This document shows, in pieces, positions 46,401 through 58,600 of a stretch of 64,000 bases of DNA. The stretch is from Liolophura sinensis (lineage: Eukaryota > Mollusca > Polyplacophora > Chitonida > Chitonidae): positions 13,364,706-13,428,705 of the forward strand of contig NC_088296.1 in NCBI RefSeq assembly GCF_032854445.1. Reading direction: 5' to 3'. A program made the translations under genes and the position numbers. The notes beneath the pieces are model-generated. The model was not told the DNA's origin. It did not search any database and worked only from the letters and a program-made list of their open reading frames with translations. Each line of letters opens with the position of its first letter. The stretch's first letter is position 1.

Positions 46401-48576
46401 AATGTGGATAAATTTTGTTAGATTGATTGGTGTACAATAATGAGGCGGTTGTCTCTTCGCAAAATCGTAATCAACGTATAGCTTAAAGCCTACATTAAGT
46501 ATTCTCACTGTGTATAGGCTGTTATACAATCTGATGATTAAGCAGAGTGCTGTATTCCACCGATACTGTAAACGTTTAACTTACCTAAGCAGTAAAATGT
46601 CGAGAAAGGATTACCGTCCCATTTCCTCAGGTCGCCGTTGTGAGACAAGCATACACACTGAGTCGTATTAGTGTCACACTTAGCCCTATAACCGCACAGT
46701 GACTTTGTTCCACATTGTTCAGGTCCAGCGCCTAGTAACATAATTCAGTCATATCTGAGTTTAAATTAGATGGAGTTCTGTCTCCTTAATCGGAAAAAGT
46801 TGCAATAGCTAAAACAGGTAAAAATGTAACAGTTTAAAACACTTGTCCCCTGCACAAGTTCATACAAAAATCTCTGCGTTGCCACGTATGGAAATTTGTT
46901 TTCAGGGAGATGTAAAACCAGAATGGACGGGATACAGATTATTCACTGCATGGTGTATGTTTTGTTTACCGATCTCATCAAATGGAACATACTTAACAAA
47001 TCTCGATATTTATGTAGAGCTACTTATAGAGTTTTGTTAGCAGAAGTCTCTCATCCATAACTGAATAATAACACATGCAAACCTCCTGTAAGTTAACAGT
47101 CGTTTTGAGTGAGAATTTTGCGGGACTTGGTATTCGGGCTTTTTGTTTCTATTCGTGTTTATACTAGGACTTGCGCCTGAATGTTGGTTTGTGTAAGAAA
47201 GCTTAAACTGGTGGTTAGAAGCGTCATATAAGCGCGTTTAACCCGTTTGTACACGTGGAGTATTATTCGCTCACCCAAATTCTCAGAAGTGTCATGTGGC
47301 AGGGGTAACACTTTCAAAAGTCCAAGAGACATCAAACAAAGTAAGGTTATATCATGACCCCTACCCATAAAACTACCCTCCACCCCCCACCCCCATGGTT
47401 TCACTGCATCTTGCTTCTGCTCCTGCACTCAATTATGTACATAAATACATGTTTAACGGCAGGATCTATTCGGTCTTGGGACCTCAATGTTCAGGAGCTG
47501 ATCCACTGTGGTTAGAACAACACAGTAGGCAGGTGAGTTTGCAGGGGAGGGCTCCTACAAGTTATATGTATGTCTTGTATTTATGTTCATAAGTGTAATT
47601 TATCTCAATGTACTTGTTTAATAACACGGGGATGCCTGAGTGGTTTACATTACATCCTTGTATAGGTTAGGTCATATGTACATCTTTGGGTACATGGAAA
47701 GGACTGCAAGCAACTGGGAGATGGTTGTGGGTTTCCCCGGGCTCTGCCCGGCTTCCACTCGCCATAATGCTGGCCGCCGTCGTATAAGTGAAATATTTAT
47801 GAGTACTCCGTAAAACACCAATCAAAAAAATAAATAAATAAATCTTTGAGGCCAACACATTGAAACAACATAGTCTTTTGTTAAACCTTGGTGTAGGCAC
47901 ACATACAAGAAAAAACAGTTACTGGCTTTTACACTCATTGAAAAATGAATGACTGATTGTTACTGCTTTTCCCGAGGTGAGAGGGGCCTCTGTGGCCGGG
48001 GAGTTATAACCGCAGCGCGGTGCAAGGAAAAAAGAGTCTCTCGACAATGCTATCGCGGTCTAGTCCAGCTCATGCTGACTTTCTCTCTGTTCGTAACTGG
48101 GAAGGTCACAGGTTACACAGGAAATATTCAAAATTTCAGCAGGGGCAGGGAAGCCCAAGAATGTGATGACAAAACACATCTTATTTGGAATCACGTCGAT
48201 TGCTTTGATAAGATTACGTCACATTGACATGGGTAGTTACAACCTGAGGATGTGTCTGGTCATGTTGTAAGTTAAGCTCATTGTTTACGTTTGTCTGCAG
48301 GGAATATCTCACTACATAACTCTGTATGTGTCGAACTTCATACCTCGGATAATTTAAACAGGTTTGAGACATGGCGGAACAGATGACGTTGGTCTGGCAA
48401 ACACCAGGTGTAAACTTTTGAAGCAATCATTTAGATCAAGAATTAGGACAGCCATTAGGAGCCACCTCGGCCAGGTATCCGGACTCACCTGTTACGAGTG
48501 TTGCCGTGAGACTAAACGTTAAACCCGCTAAAGTAAGGATCTCACCCCAGCGTCTTGGCAGGGTAGGGACTGTCAT
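40077..48576 (-). CDS. Gene C: EGF-like single-pass membrane receptor, tail type 2
   Basis: Assembled (- strand) from 48489-48576, 46585-46731, 45388-45531, 44197-44322, 43040-43108, 40801-40897 and 40077-40491: 1086 bp, 361 aa. Signal peptide 1-27, EGF-like 1 in residues 30-78, EGF-like 2 in 79-126, EGF-like 3 in 127-168, stalk 169-191, membrane segment about 196-222, tail 224-361. All 18 EGF cysteines are present. Tail tyrosines lie in HTYQSV, GAYEHV, VIYSTAKV, KTYQAQ and ELYSNH. EGF 3 and introns 2-3 are nearly the same as gene D, but the membrane exon, tail and 3' UTR match gene B on the opposite arm. It is a likely surface receptor; ligand and function are unknown. Confidence 0.8.
40801..40897 (-). 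CDS. Gene C exon 6 (transmembrane segment)
   Basis: 97 bp after TTTGTTCAG, before GTAAGT. GDDS, then a hydrophobic run with AAGIGG and a poly-Val stretch, then Arg. Confidence 0.83.
41210..41570 (-). repeat. Intron repeat, copy 1 of 3
   Basis: Similar to 54632-54890 and 54895-55200 in gene D (GAACTGCATCCATTT, CCCGCTCTCATCG, AACATGGTGTCACTG). Gene D has it in tandem. Confidence 0.6.
41571..43039. other. Gene C intron 5, middle part
   Basis: Alignable over long stretches with 55740-56720 of gene D. No second stalk exon like that of D was found. Confidence 0.4.
43040..43108 (-). CDS. Gene C exon 5 (Ser/Thr stalk)
   Basis: 69 bp, phase 1 to 1, after AATTTTAG, before GTAAGC. GKPTITVRISTAH, ending SPTQG. 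Confidence 0.78.
44197..44322 (-). CDS. Gene C exon 4 (EGF-like repeat 3)
   Basis: 126 bp, phase 1 to 1. C-x6-C-x5-C-x11-C-x-C-x11-C with an N-glycosylation site in DNTTC, ending GQCLG. It is one codon longer than in A and B. Confidence 0.8.
45388..45531 (-). CDS. Gene C exon 3 (EGF-like repeat 2)
   Basis: 144 bp, phase 1 to 1, acceptor TCCTAAG, donor GTAAGT. All six cysteines, ending GTSPSLWYC. Confidence 0.82.
46585..46731 (-). CDS. Gene C exon 2 (EGF-like repeat 1)
   Basis: 147 bp, phase 1 to 1, six cysteines, 19-residue last loop ending GNPFSTFYC. Confidence 0.82.
47690..47850 (+). repeat. 5'-truncated SINE in gene C intron 1
   Basis: GGGAGATGGTTGTGGGTTTC, CCATAATGCTGGCCGCCGTC, AAGTGAAATATTTATGAG and an ATAAATAAATAAA tail. 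It is absent from the matching gene D intron. Confidence 0.75.
47985..48115 (+). repeat. SINE 5' fragment in gene C intron 1
   Basis: GGGGCCTCTGTGGCCGGGG, CGCGGTCTAGTCCAGCTCAT, GCTGACTTTCTCTC: head and first body part of the common SINE, altered in the middle. Confidence 0.5.
48489..48576 (-). CDS. Gene C exon 1 (signal peptide)
   Basis: 88 bp with start MTVPTLP and core ILTLAGLTFSLTATLV, donor ACAG|GTGAGT. Confidence 0.78.
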
Positions 48577-48680
48577 CCCCAACACGTTAGCTGCGTAAAC
48601 CGTGTGCGTAAATTCAACATGCACGACCACTGTATATAGGTGCGTGGATATTGAATTTCTACACTGTTTACGACAATCTA
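48577..48680 (-). promoter_or_regulatory. Conserved 5' flank / 5' UTR of gene C
   Basis: On the - strand it contains TTCAATATCCACGCACCTAT, ACAGTGGTCGTGCATG and GAATTTACGCACACGG, matching the gene A, B and D flanks. Confidence 0.45.
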
Positions 48681-51390
48681 CATTTTCTCCTCGTCACTCT
48701 ATAAGGTTATATTGTATAACACGGGACAGGTTTGTGTGTGTATAGTTTACTTCCTTATCGGAATAAAACGTTCTACCTCAGAGCATTCATACATTTTCGT
48801 GATCTATTTACCTGATTTATAGTTTATTTATTTATTGATTTTTTTTTGATGATTAATATGTTCAAGAAATGGTTAATGGCAGGACTGCTTTTATTTCACA
48901 GCAGCAGATGTTTAGATTAAAGCAGTTGTTATGTGGAGATGTATGTTATAGGGCATAGCTACAAATACATTCTGATAGATGAGAAAAACTCGATACAGTC
49001 TGTTTGATCACCACTGATTTTCCTTCTTACTTAGTAAGTAAACCGCGAGAGTAGTTCGTGTTTGTGTTGGAATGAGACATACTGCACCACACGATGCATC
49101 CTCACCCGCGATGTGTATGAACAATTTATTTCTCCTTTATCTTCTGACCAGTATTGTTAAGAACTTTTCACTGACGGTTTGTTTTTATTTCGTAGCAGTG
49201 AACATTTGCATACTGGTTGCCATAACGGGAACAGTGAAGAACATAGTGTAACTTGTGTCTTTTTTAGTGTGAATAACATCAAAAACAGCACAAATCTATG
49301 TATTGTATTCAGCCCTGCATCCATCGAGTACATTAATGATGTAGCTGTGTGTATCGGAAATAACAAGTGGTGATCTACATTGTATATGTGTTGTACTATA
49401 GTCTTTTTCTTTTAGAGAGTCGTCTATATTTAGCTGTCTGTAAAAGCAATCACACTCGCTATCAAAATTGTCCTTCCAGCCCAAACAAAAAAAAAAAATC
49501 CAGCTGGACTCGTGGATTTGTTGCAGGTTCATATATCAACGAAAATGAAACTAGAACACTTTTTAAAATTTATAATGTTAAACTCCATAAGCTTTATTTC
49601 GACATCAACAACTAATTGTCACGATTGGCGTCACGCAGTAGCACATCCTACACTACGCTTTCAGTAAAAAAAGAAGATTGTTTTTTATAACCAAATTCCC
49701 TAACATCCAGCTTTAAAATTTCATGCCGTGAGATAATATAATACAACAGACAAAATTATATTCATTTAGTAAGGTTATATTATTCTAAAACGCGTATACA
49801 GTTTCAAATATGGCAGAGGCATGCACAGGGTTTACAGTAAGATCGATGGCAGTTTAGGAAACTGGTGTCGCCCTGCATCAAAACATGTTGAACTCCACCC
49901 AATACCCAGCATGCCACCGCTTTTTGAATAATTATGACGTCACTCTAGCCAGTAGTTTCTTGCCGTCGAAACGGGGCTTATGGGTTTAACATTATGGTTG
50001 AGTAAAAGTGTTCTAAACTCATTTCCCTTGCAATTATAGGGGCGTTCAACATATCAAAGTGTAGAACTTATGTTGTTACGTTACACTGATTAAATTTTGG
50101 TAGCGATTATGACTGTTTTTACAGACAGTTGAATGTAGGCCACTTTTTTAAATGAGTATAGTACTACATTATATAATGTAGATCACCACTTGACATTCAG
50201 ACAGATACATCAGAAATGTACTCAAAACAAGCTGACAATAGTTGAAATTGTATACAGCTAGTGTGGATGTTACTCTATAGAATTACCTGTATACATAATC
50301 CTGACAAAAAAGACCCACGTAACTCTATGTATACAGACCTTATTCATGTACTTAGGGCATGACACTATGTTACAGTACTAGTTTGTTCACACAAGTGGAT
50401 CATAGCCTGGTTTTGAATGCGAACTTTCTCCCCGCAAACAGCGCCCCACTGCAAATTTATTCGGGCATATCCAAGTCCCTGCTCGGGTAGGAGAACATTT
50501 CAATGTTTCATGGATGATTATGTAAACACTTTTGTTGTGTATATCGTGGACATTACATCTTCCAGCGCATCACGATAACAAAACATACAGCAAACATGAA
50601 AACATCAGAATGTTTGTCCGTAGCAGGAAGAATGGCTGTGATTTCCATGCTGATATATTCCTCCACCCGTAAAACAGACATACATCGTTTTTAGGTAAAC
50701 CAATCTTCAGTCCAGCATAAAAACTCAATTACATTCATACAAAATTAAAATTAATTATCAGTTTTCTTGCTTTCTTCTCGTCTAGTCAACCCAGTTTTGT
50801 TTTGTGCACCTACAATAATCGAACTTCAGAAACTCAAGCGTAGGTCAGTAGGAAGCAAAACCGAAGACAGGACGTCCTGCACACACGCAGGTTTGCAGAT
50901 CTATATCCAGTTTACATGTACATACCAGTATATGTCAGCGTGGGTATTGTCCAGTGTGTTGTAGTGTGGTGTAAACTCATTAAGTTAGCTGTGTGTAGAT
51001 GACATTACTGGGTCAATCAGGGTGACTTTAACGTCTGAGCTACCTGTAGGCCGAGACTCATGTGTGGACAATAGTCTCGTGATCTCGTGGTCTTGTGATT
51101 GCACACGTCTTACCCTTATTGCTAACCGTGATGGTCTTGTGCAAATGGTGCTACTCAGTCTGAAGTGTTTAAGATAAACATGTGCCATAATTCAGTGTGA
51201 GCCTAATTAATGACGGAGTTAATCCTTGTTAATTCCACAGCGGATTAATGTAGGAAATATGCTGAATAAACGTTTTACCCGTTGAGATAGTTTACCTCAC
51301 CAGAGCTTTAACACAGTTTAAAGTCCATATCACTTAAACAGCGTTGAGTAATTTTAGTATTAAAGCTGACAATAAGTAGACCAGGTCACA
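48681..51390. other. Gene C upstream region
   Basis: Parts align with sequence upstream of gene D (62340-63610). No independent gene is supported. A-rich run at 49489-49498. Confidence 0.4.
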
Positions 51391-51394
51391 TACC

Positions 51395-51640
51395 AACGAT
51401 ACTACTAGCCGCTGCCTCGCTTGTTGCTCAGCACTAAGAGGTTAAACAAAGACACAGGGCTGGTTGGCCCCGTGCATAATGTGACTGGGTCGGCCGTCAT
51501 GCCTTGTGTGTGTGGCATGACACTTCAATGGCGACAGAACTGTCGACCTGCCACAAGAAGATACAGAGTATGTACATATACGTTATGACTCGCCATATGA
51601 CTGAAAAAAAAAACTGTTAAGTAAGAAAATAAAACCTTGT
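51395..51640 (+). repeat. Second-family SINE, 5'-truncated copy
   Basis: ACTACTAGCCGCTGCCTCGC, AGCACTAAGAGGTTAAA, GTCATGCCTTGTGTGTGTGG and a tail CGCCATATGACTGAAAAA related to 38673-39037. Confidence 0.6.
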
Positions 51641-51954
51641 GGACAGCCTAAGTATCTTATCGGCTTGCACTTGCGCACTGCATCACTATAGTTTCGATAT
51701 TTGCGAAGGTGAATTTGTATGCAATCCTGAAAACTTTGCAGCAAAGAAAAAAGAAACCGATGCCCGAATCGACACTCACTGGAAAGTGTCTATGAAGACC
51801 AGATACGCAACTCTCATGAGCAAAAAAAAAAACATAACCAGCAGCAAACACATTCTCAGGAATCAATCCAAATCTGTCCCACCGCTGGGTCCCAATAAGC
51901 TTGAAGACTACACGTACGCCCTAGAAATGGAAATGACTCAATACACACCCGAGA

Positions 51955-52215
51955 CCCTCTGTGGCTAAGGGTGTTAGCATTCAAGCACGGTGGAGTTGAT
52001 CCAGGCGCCCTTCACCAATCCAGTCGTTATGAGTTCAAGTCCAGCTCACGATGGTTTCCCCTCCGGACGTGCGTAAGAAGGTCTTACTGCAACCTGCGTA
52101 TGGCCGTGGGTTTCACCCGAGGCTCTGGCCGGGTTTCTCCAACAATAATGCTAGCCCCCTTCGTATAAGTGCAGTATTGTTAAGTAGGTCGTAAAACACC
52201 AATCATATAAATAAA
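51955..52215 (+). mobile_element. SINE copy, diverged, near full length
   Basis: ACCCTCTGTGGCTAAGGGTG, TTATGAGTTCAAGTCCAGCT, GTATGGCCGTGGGTTTCACC, AACAATAATGCTAGCC and an ATAAATAAATG tail. It lies 80 bp past the gene D stop codon. Confidence 0.75.
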
Positions 52216-52290
52216 TGCTACAATCTCTGCACATTGATATATACAAGCGATTACACTAAAAGAGTAGATATTTTTAATGAGATCTTAAGT

Positions 52291-52296
52291 TTTATT
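52291..52296 (-). terminator. AATAAA overlapping the gene D stop codon
   Basis: The last codon and TAA stop of gene D form AAATAAAAC. It could serve as a polyadenylation signal giving a very short 3' UTR; a signal further down is equally possible. Confidence 0.25.
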
Positions 52297-52625
52297 TCAG
52301 AGTTGTGTACAGTCTGGTATCTGAGGTGTCCGCTGTATTAACACGTTCATACAGTCCGCCATTGCCATTGTCATTAGGTGACTGAGTAGGGGCATTCAAG
52401 TTTTCATATGTGTTAGGACTGTTATATGCGGGGACAACATTAGGCAAGTCAAGCCTGGGACCAGCAGCGTTATTCGGTCCGCTCTCTCCAGGTAATGATG
52501 AAGTCACTACATTCTCGTAAGAATGACCTAAATCAACAGCTGATGCGTTGTCAGTGGAAATGGTATCTTGCAGAACACCGCTGTGAGATTCACCTCTTGT
52601 TTCGTCCTTTAAGCGGCGATGTTTC
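52292..52625 (-). CDS. Gene D last exon (cytoplasmic tail type 1, stop)
   Basis: 334 bp after TTTTTTAAG, phase 2. Motifs HSYENV, NTYENL, GLYERV and SDTRLYTTL are in the same order as in gene A. Confidence 0.83.
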
Positions 52626-55600
52626 CTTAAAAAAACACATTTACTCGATTCTATTTTTTACTTAGGTTTGCATAGTTTTCCCGTAGTTGAAGCTTCACGT
52701 TTCTTACATATGCCCGCACATTTAACGAATTTCCTTTAATGCACTGGCCCTACATACAAGAAGGTATGGAGTTTTTCGTCAGGAAAACTCTCCTATAGAT
52801 TTTACTTCAGCATGTTATGCGAACAATGTCAAAAAGTGCATGCGCTTTTGGAATGCACCCCGTGACTTAACTTTCAAGTACCTATTGCTTGAACATGGAA
52901 TTAACGCGTTAAAGACGTACAACATATAGAGAAAATCCAGAACAACGGCGACAGTATGTGTGAGGTAAAGTATCGCCTCTTTTTATTTTACCGCAGTTAT
53001 TCTAACTGTTCTAATTTAACGTTTAAATTTGCTGAAACAGAAGCAAATCACACGCCCATAGCACTCATGGATTAAGCAGGAGTATATGTAAAAAATGCAG
53101 CGATATGCACTGCAAATTTATTAGACGTCACTGGTCAAGAACTACCGAGAATGGTCCGTTGTTGTCACATTTAACATACAATAACATTCAAATAATGAAA
53201 AGGAATTTTACTATGTTAAGACAGTAAGATAAATCATATTGTACTTTGGACTTTAGGAGATAGATGTATTCCTGAATCCTTGCAGATATAAGGGAAATGA
53301 TATGTCGATCTGCGTGTGTGATTTTTGTACATGTAGTCTTTACATTTTTCCCCATCTTTGGAGGTGTGAAGCTCGAATATGTACAAAACCCCTCAGACAA
53401 ATTTTAGCGATTTGAATAAAATCCTTGTAAGTTGTATGGTGTCGATTTAAATGCGCAGATCTGCGTTTTGGGTTCAAGTAATATTTTCATGTCCCTTGGG
53501 AGTCTCAGCAATAGTATTGTTTCTCTCATCTACGATCTGTGTATTTACAGTTTTTATCCTGGCAGTTAACCTTATTTCTGCTAGCTCAACCACAATTTTA
53601 AACCCCACAATCAGTTCTGTTTTTGTTATTTTAGGCTTGGATTGCCTACTAGCAGGAAGGAAGCTTTGCTCTTCTGCTTAGCTGAAGCAACATACCCAAA
53701 CAATGACTAACACTTCCTGTGTTTCCCCTAAACATTGGATAATGTATGACCATCGTGTAAGCGACCAAACAGCTTCAAAATCGGAACTTAACCATCTTCT
53801 GATATGAAATCCCCTTTATGTGATCATGCTGATGTGATGTTCTCCAGTTCGTTGAACGCATGTTATTTTATGTTCCACAGTGTACAAATCTTGGGTCCAG
53901 AATGTTTTCGTCCAGCAGGATTTGCCCTGGGTTGTACACGATAAACTTACCGAACGTAGACAACGATAATGAATACAACAACAGCCAGTAACATCGCCCC
54001 TGCCATTCCTGCAGCCAGACCTATTGTCAACACCCTTGAATTGCCGTCTGTAAGACAAGTGATATGGTGAAGGGGGTACAATAACCATGAATAAACACGC
54101 CAGAGTATATACAGATCATCAAGCTATATTAAATTACATTTCTGGCGAAAGAACCCCTTGCAACTGGATAGGAAATCGTCCTTGTGTCGCTCAGATTGAT
54201 TGCCAACCAGCCTATGTTGGCAGATCTTCTCACGTGACGCATGGGCTTTGCTGTATGCGGTTGAAGTTGTTATGTAACAGGTGTAGCCAATGGAATATGC
54301 CAAGCTAATGTGTTCGTTGATGGCTTGAGCTTTCATTGGATGAATACAGTATATAGTCTGTATATATTTAACAATTACATATTTATCCCCCCCCCCACCC
54401 CTCCAGTACCTCACTTTGTTAAACACTAAAGAAAACTATGGAATTATAGGATTTGAACTCGTTATCCTATTAGACAAGGGAGGCAAGTTAAGGCTTGACC
54501 AATGCGAACAATGCTAGCTTCTTCTCCGGTCGTATGAGGGAAGGTCTACCCGCAGGTTGCGGATGGTCCTGTGTTTCCACTCACCATATTGTCAATTTAA
54601 ATAAATAAATGTATGTAATACTACCCATCTAAACCTGAAGTTTTGAACTGCATCCATTTTGTAATTCGCATTTGGGTTATTCTAAAAATATATTTTACAA
54701 TTGTCATAGATATACATATGTGTGTTTATGAAGAACCCTGGACAGTAAATGTGCACATAACCCCGCTCTCATCGTTCCTGGGATCTTGGTGCAATTTCCA
54801 AATTCTAACCTTTGTCAAAAACGGCTCGTCTTCTATAAACATGGTGTCACTGCCCTCCACCCCCCCCCCCCCCTCCCGATCGTAGACTTACAATGGTGTT
54901 ATGTAGCGATGAAATAAATAAATTATACTGCTTAACGATTGTTGCAAACATCGATTGTGTTAAAAGTGACTTATGATGAACCTGAATCTAAAAACAGGTA
55001 ATCTGATAACAAAATTATCAATTTCTGTTTGGGTCGATCTCAAAAGATATTTTCCAAAATTGTCATATATGTGCATGTATGAGCCTCTGAAGATCCCGGC
55101 CCTGGACAGGGAATGTGTAGACAAACCCGCTCTCATCGTTTCTGCGGTCTTAGGGGGTCGTTTACACTTTTCCAAATCGCTGGGCACGACCGGTATTACC
55201 CCACCCCACAACCCCTGCACTCCCATATCTCATTACTTACTGACAATGTATATGTTAACAGCCATGATGGATGGTCTTACACAATAATCACATATAAATA
55301 ATAAATAAATTCATACCTTGTGGTGCACTGGTTTCATCCGCAGCTAGGATCGTAGAACATGGTCTTGTACTTCGTGTAGCCTTATCTAACAAAGACACAA
55401 GACACAAAAAATACAAAAATTCTTACTATAATTGCTTTCCTCATGTTTATTTGTAATTGGATCACTCCGAGTATATGTCGATCTGTACTTAATCATATTG
55501 TAATCTGACTCTCACTTCTGCAGGAGGTCATTCATGAGGCATGGACATAGCACCAGTCAGATGTGTAGAATGTCGTGTATTATTCTATAGCACAAGTTTT

Positions 55601-58600
55601 TTTATCTGATACAGTCGATTTTTTAAAAATACTCAAATTTTACAATAAGTATAACACTTGTTTTATTCGGTGATAGGGTTTTAGTGTTATTCTATGCTAA
55701 ATGTGATGACAATACAGCATTTTGAGTCATTCTAGACCAGTAAGGTCTTTTGAGTTGCAATTAATTACATGCCTAATTCTGCTTAATCCATGGTGATACA
55801 TGTAGGAGCATGAACAGTTAGATTAAAACCCTAACTGAGGTAAACTGACAAGAGGCCTATTTCACCGGTTAAGTGTGACCATTTACCAGTAATCACAGTT
55901 TTTATATCAATAACGGTAAAGGTAAAATGTTTGTACTTGTCTTTAAATCGACCAATAACACTGGTACCAAAATACTATTTCGTGGTGCTAGAAATATAAT
56001 GGTTTTTCGTGTCAGTCGTTAAGGACGTTTGTACCAGATTGCTGTAATCCTGGTTATGATCTAACAATGCCGAGGCTGAAGGATGTGTATACATGTATGG
56101 ATGTCAACGCGAGAGTTCCCCACTTTGCCTGTCATAAAAGTCACATTAAGAAAAATTGCTCCTTGCAACTCTCCTGGCGTTGCTGTCTGAACATATTTGT
56201 AACAGGACAGTGACATTTTCTTCTTAAATGCGCGGTTCATACAATACATGCATAGGCAGTTGGTGGGGCGCGGATCGAGTGTTTATTTTAACCGTACCTA
56301 GATAAACCTGGCATGGTGAGGGGAGTCATACTGGTGTTCGAGGTTACAAAATGGCAGACATGTTACTACACTAGCTTCGCTAGAAGGGACGTCTCTCAGC
56401 CACATTTTATGAAGAAAGGCTCATGTCATTCGGTTTAGACTGCTATCTGGTGACAATTACAGTTTTATGCAAACAGTATTATACAGATGAGTGGGCGAAA
56501 GTGTGGATTATTCCTTAACATATTTTATCAATTAAAATTCTACATAAGCATAAGAGTAAGCTGTTTTTATTTCTTCTTGGAATACAACAGTTTCATAAAC
56601 TTCGGTATCATCAATAAAAGGCTAAACATTGAACAACAAACGAATGAAAGAATGACTGGTATTTTTCCGACAGAATAACGAAGAGCGGCATGTTTCACAA
56701 GCAGTCTACAAAATGCAACAGACTTACCTTGGGTTGGGCTGGCGCCCTCTGTGGTTATATGGAGAGTTGATGTCCGCATGGGTGTGGTACGTTTAACTAA
56801 AACTGCGAAATGAAACTGTCATTTGCAGGAGAACAGATGTCAATTATCAGGGACAATTTTATTATCCTGTATTTTCATTGATTGACCGTCCATAATCCGA
56901 TGGAGCATGTCCCGGTTATCTTAAAACATGCAATCTAGCTGGGTTTTCTACGAAGAAATAGTGGCTTTGTTTCGGATTTTTGGAAAACATCAGCAGCAGT
57001 TGGATTTGTCAAGAAATTACCTTTAAACAGAACCCAAATGTATGCTCCAGTCTGTAAAATACCAGTTCATCTGTTTGAATATCTCACTTTCAGGACAGTT
57101 TTCAAGTAAATGGAAGATGCAAATAGGCCACTGCCACACTCCGGACTTTTGTACATTAGATATCTCGTCAGGTTCAAATACCGGACACTGACCAGAACAT
57201 GAAGGTAGACTGTAGTGTAGTAATTCATTCCATGAGAGGTCGCAATAAATGGAATGATACAAATGCGTGTTGATGCACGTTAAGATTAGTTGATTCTCAG
57301 TTGTAATCTCTAGTATCTAGACAGAACATCAACGAGTTACTTTATGGTAGGTTAATTAGATGTAGCCCACACTATTTCACAATTTCACAATTACAAACTC
57401 CTTAAGTTAGAAATTAGCAAATACATTGGAATTCTCTCGTCTGTCTGTAAGTTCCCGCGAAAATGCTGTAAACTCCACAGTAGAGAACAGCATAGAAAAG
57501 CGAAGCAGCGACGACAATGTGATATTTGGCATATAACATGAATCCAGCCTCGTAGTTTTACCTCAGTTTAGGTTTTTTTCTTACTGTTGATATGTGTACA
57601 ATAGACATGTATCTATAAGAACATTGACTTGTTCCTGACACAATTCAGAAAGTATTGGTTTTTGTAAGATCCCAGTTTTGTTAAATGTCAGTAATTTGAT
57701 AGAACCTACATGTATATGGCTCACCCAAACATTGTCCTGTAGATGACAGTGTGGCTCCTTCAGAACACTGGCACATTTCCCTGCTATTACCTGAAGAATA
57801 CGTACACGTGGTGTTGTCAGGGCACCTACTGCCTTTAAGGTCACACTTTTCTGCAATACACAGGATAATGAGAACTCATGATTAGCGGTATAATTAGTCC
57901 TGAGTAACCTTTATACTGTAGCACTGGGAAACAGTGTAAATGTATGAAGAAACGCTGAATAATGTTTATACTATAGGACTGAAAAAAAAACAGATTAACT
58001 GTCTAAATCCATGCTATTTTCCGCTATGTATTTTACATATCGAAATAGTAGACAATTAGGTTAAAGCAGTGCTGCGAGCAAACACTATGGTGTACGTTCA
58101 TGTCAAAAGGCTGATGCTCTGCTTAGACTATTATCTGGTGTCAGTCTGCAAAATAACCTGTTACGATTTGAATCAGAAATGTTTTCCTTATTTGGGAAAG
58201 GGTCACATTTTAAACAATAGATAATAGACTTGTCATTTCGTCAAATCAAATATTTGCTTGAAAAAATCAAATGCTATGTTCACCATTGAATATTCCTTCT
58301 GACTTCCTCAGTAAGTTTAAGGAACGTGAACGTTTGATAAATATGTTACAATATGAGAAACAATCCAAGCGAGTGTGTTTAATCTCCTCCTCCAAACTGG
58401 AGGAAATTATAGCAATAATCAACTGACTGATAGATATTTCTTTCCTGAATGAGGTCGCAATGTGCTGTTGTGGTCCAGGGTTTTAATTTCTCGGAACTCT
58501 GGTTTGATGCAGAAAGACATTATGACGTTCTGCTATATGCATAAATAATCTCCTGTTGCTATCCTGTAATGAAATCGTACACCAGTTTTTACCCACGATG

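Noticed and set aside
51639-51968. 109-codon + strand frame
   Set aside because: No recognisable domain, runs into a SINE, and has no counterpart past the gene A stop.
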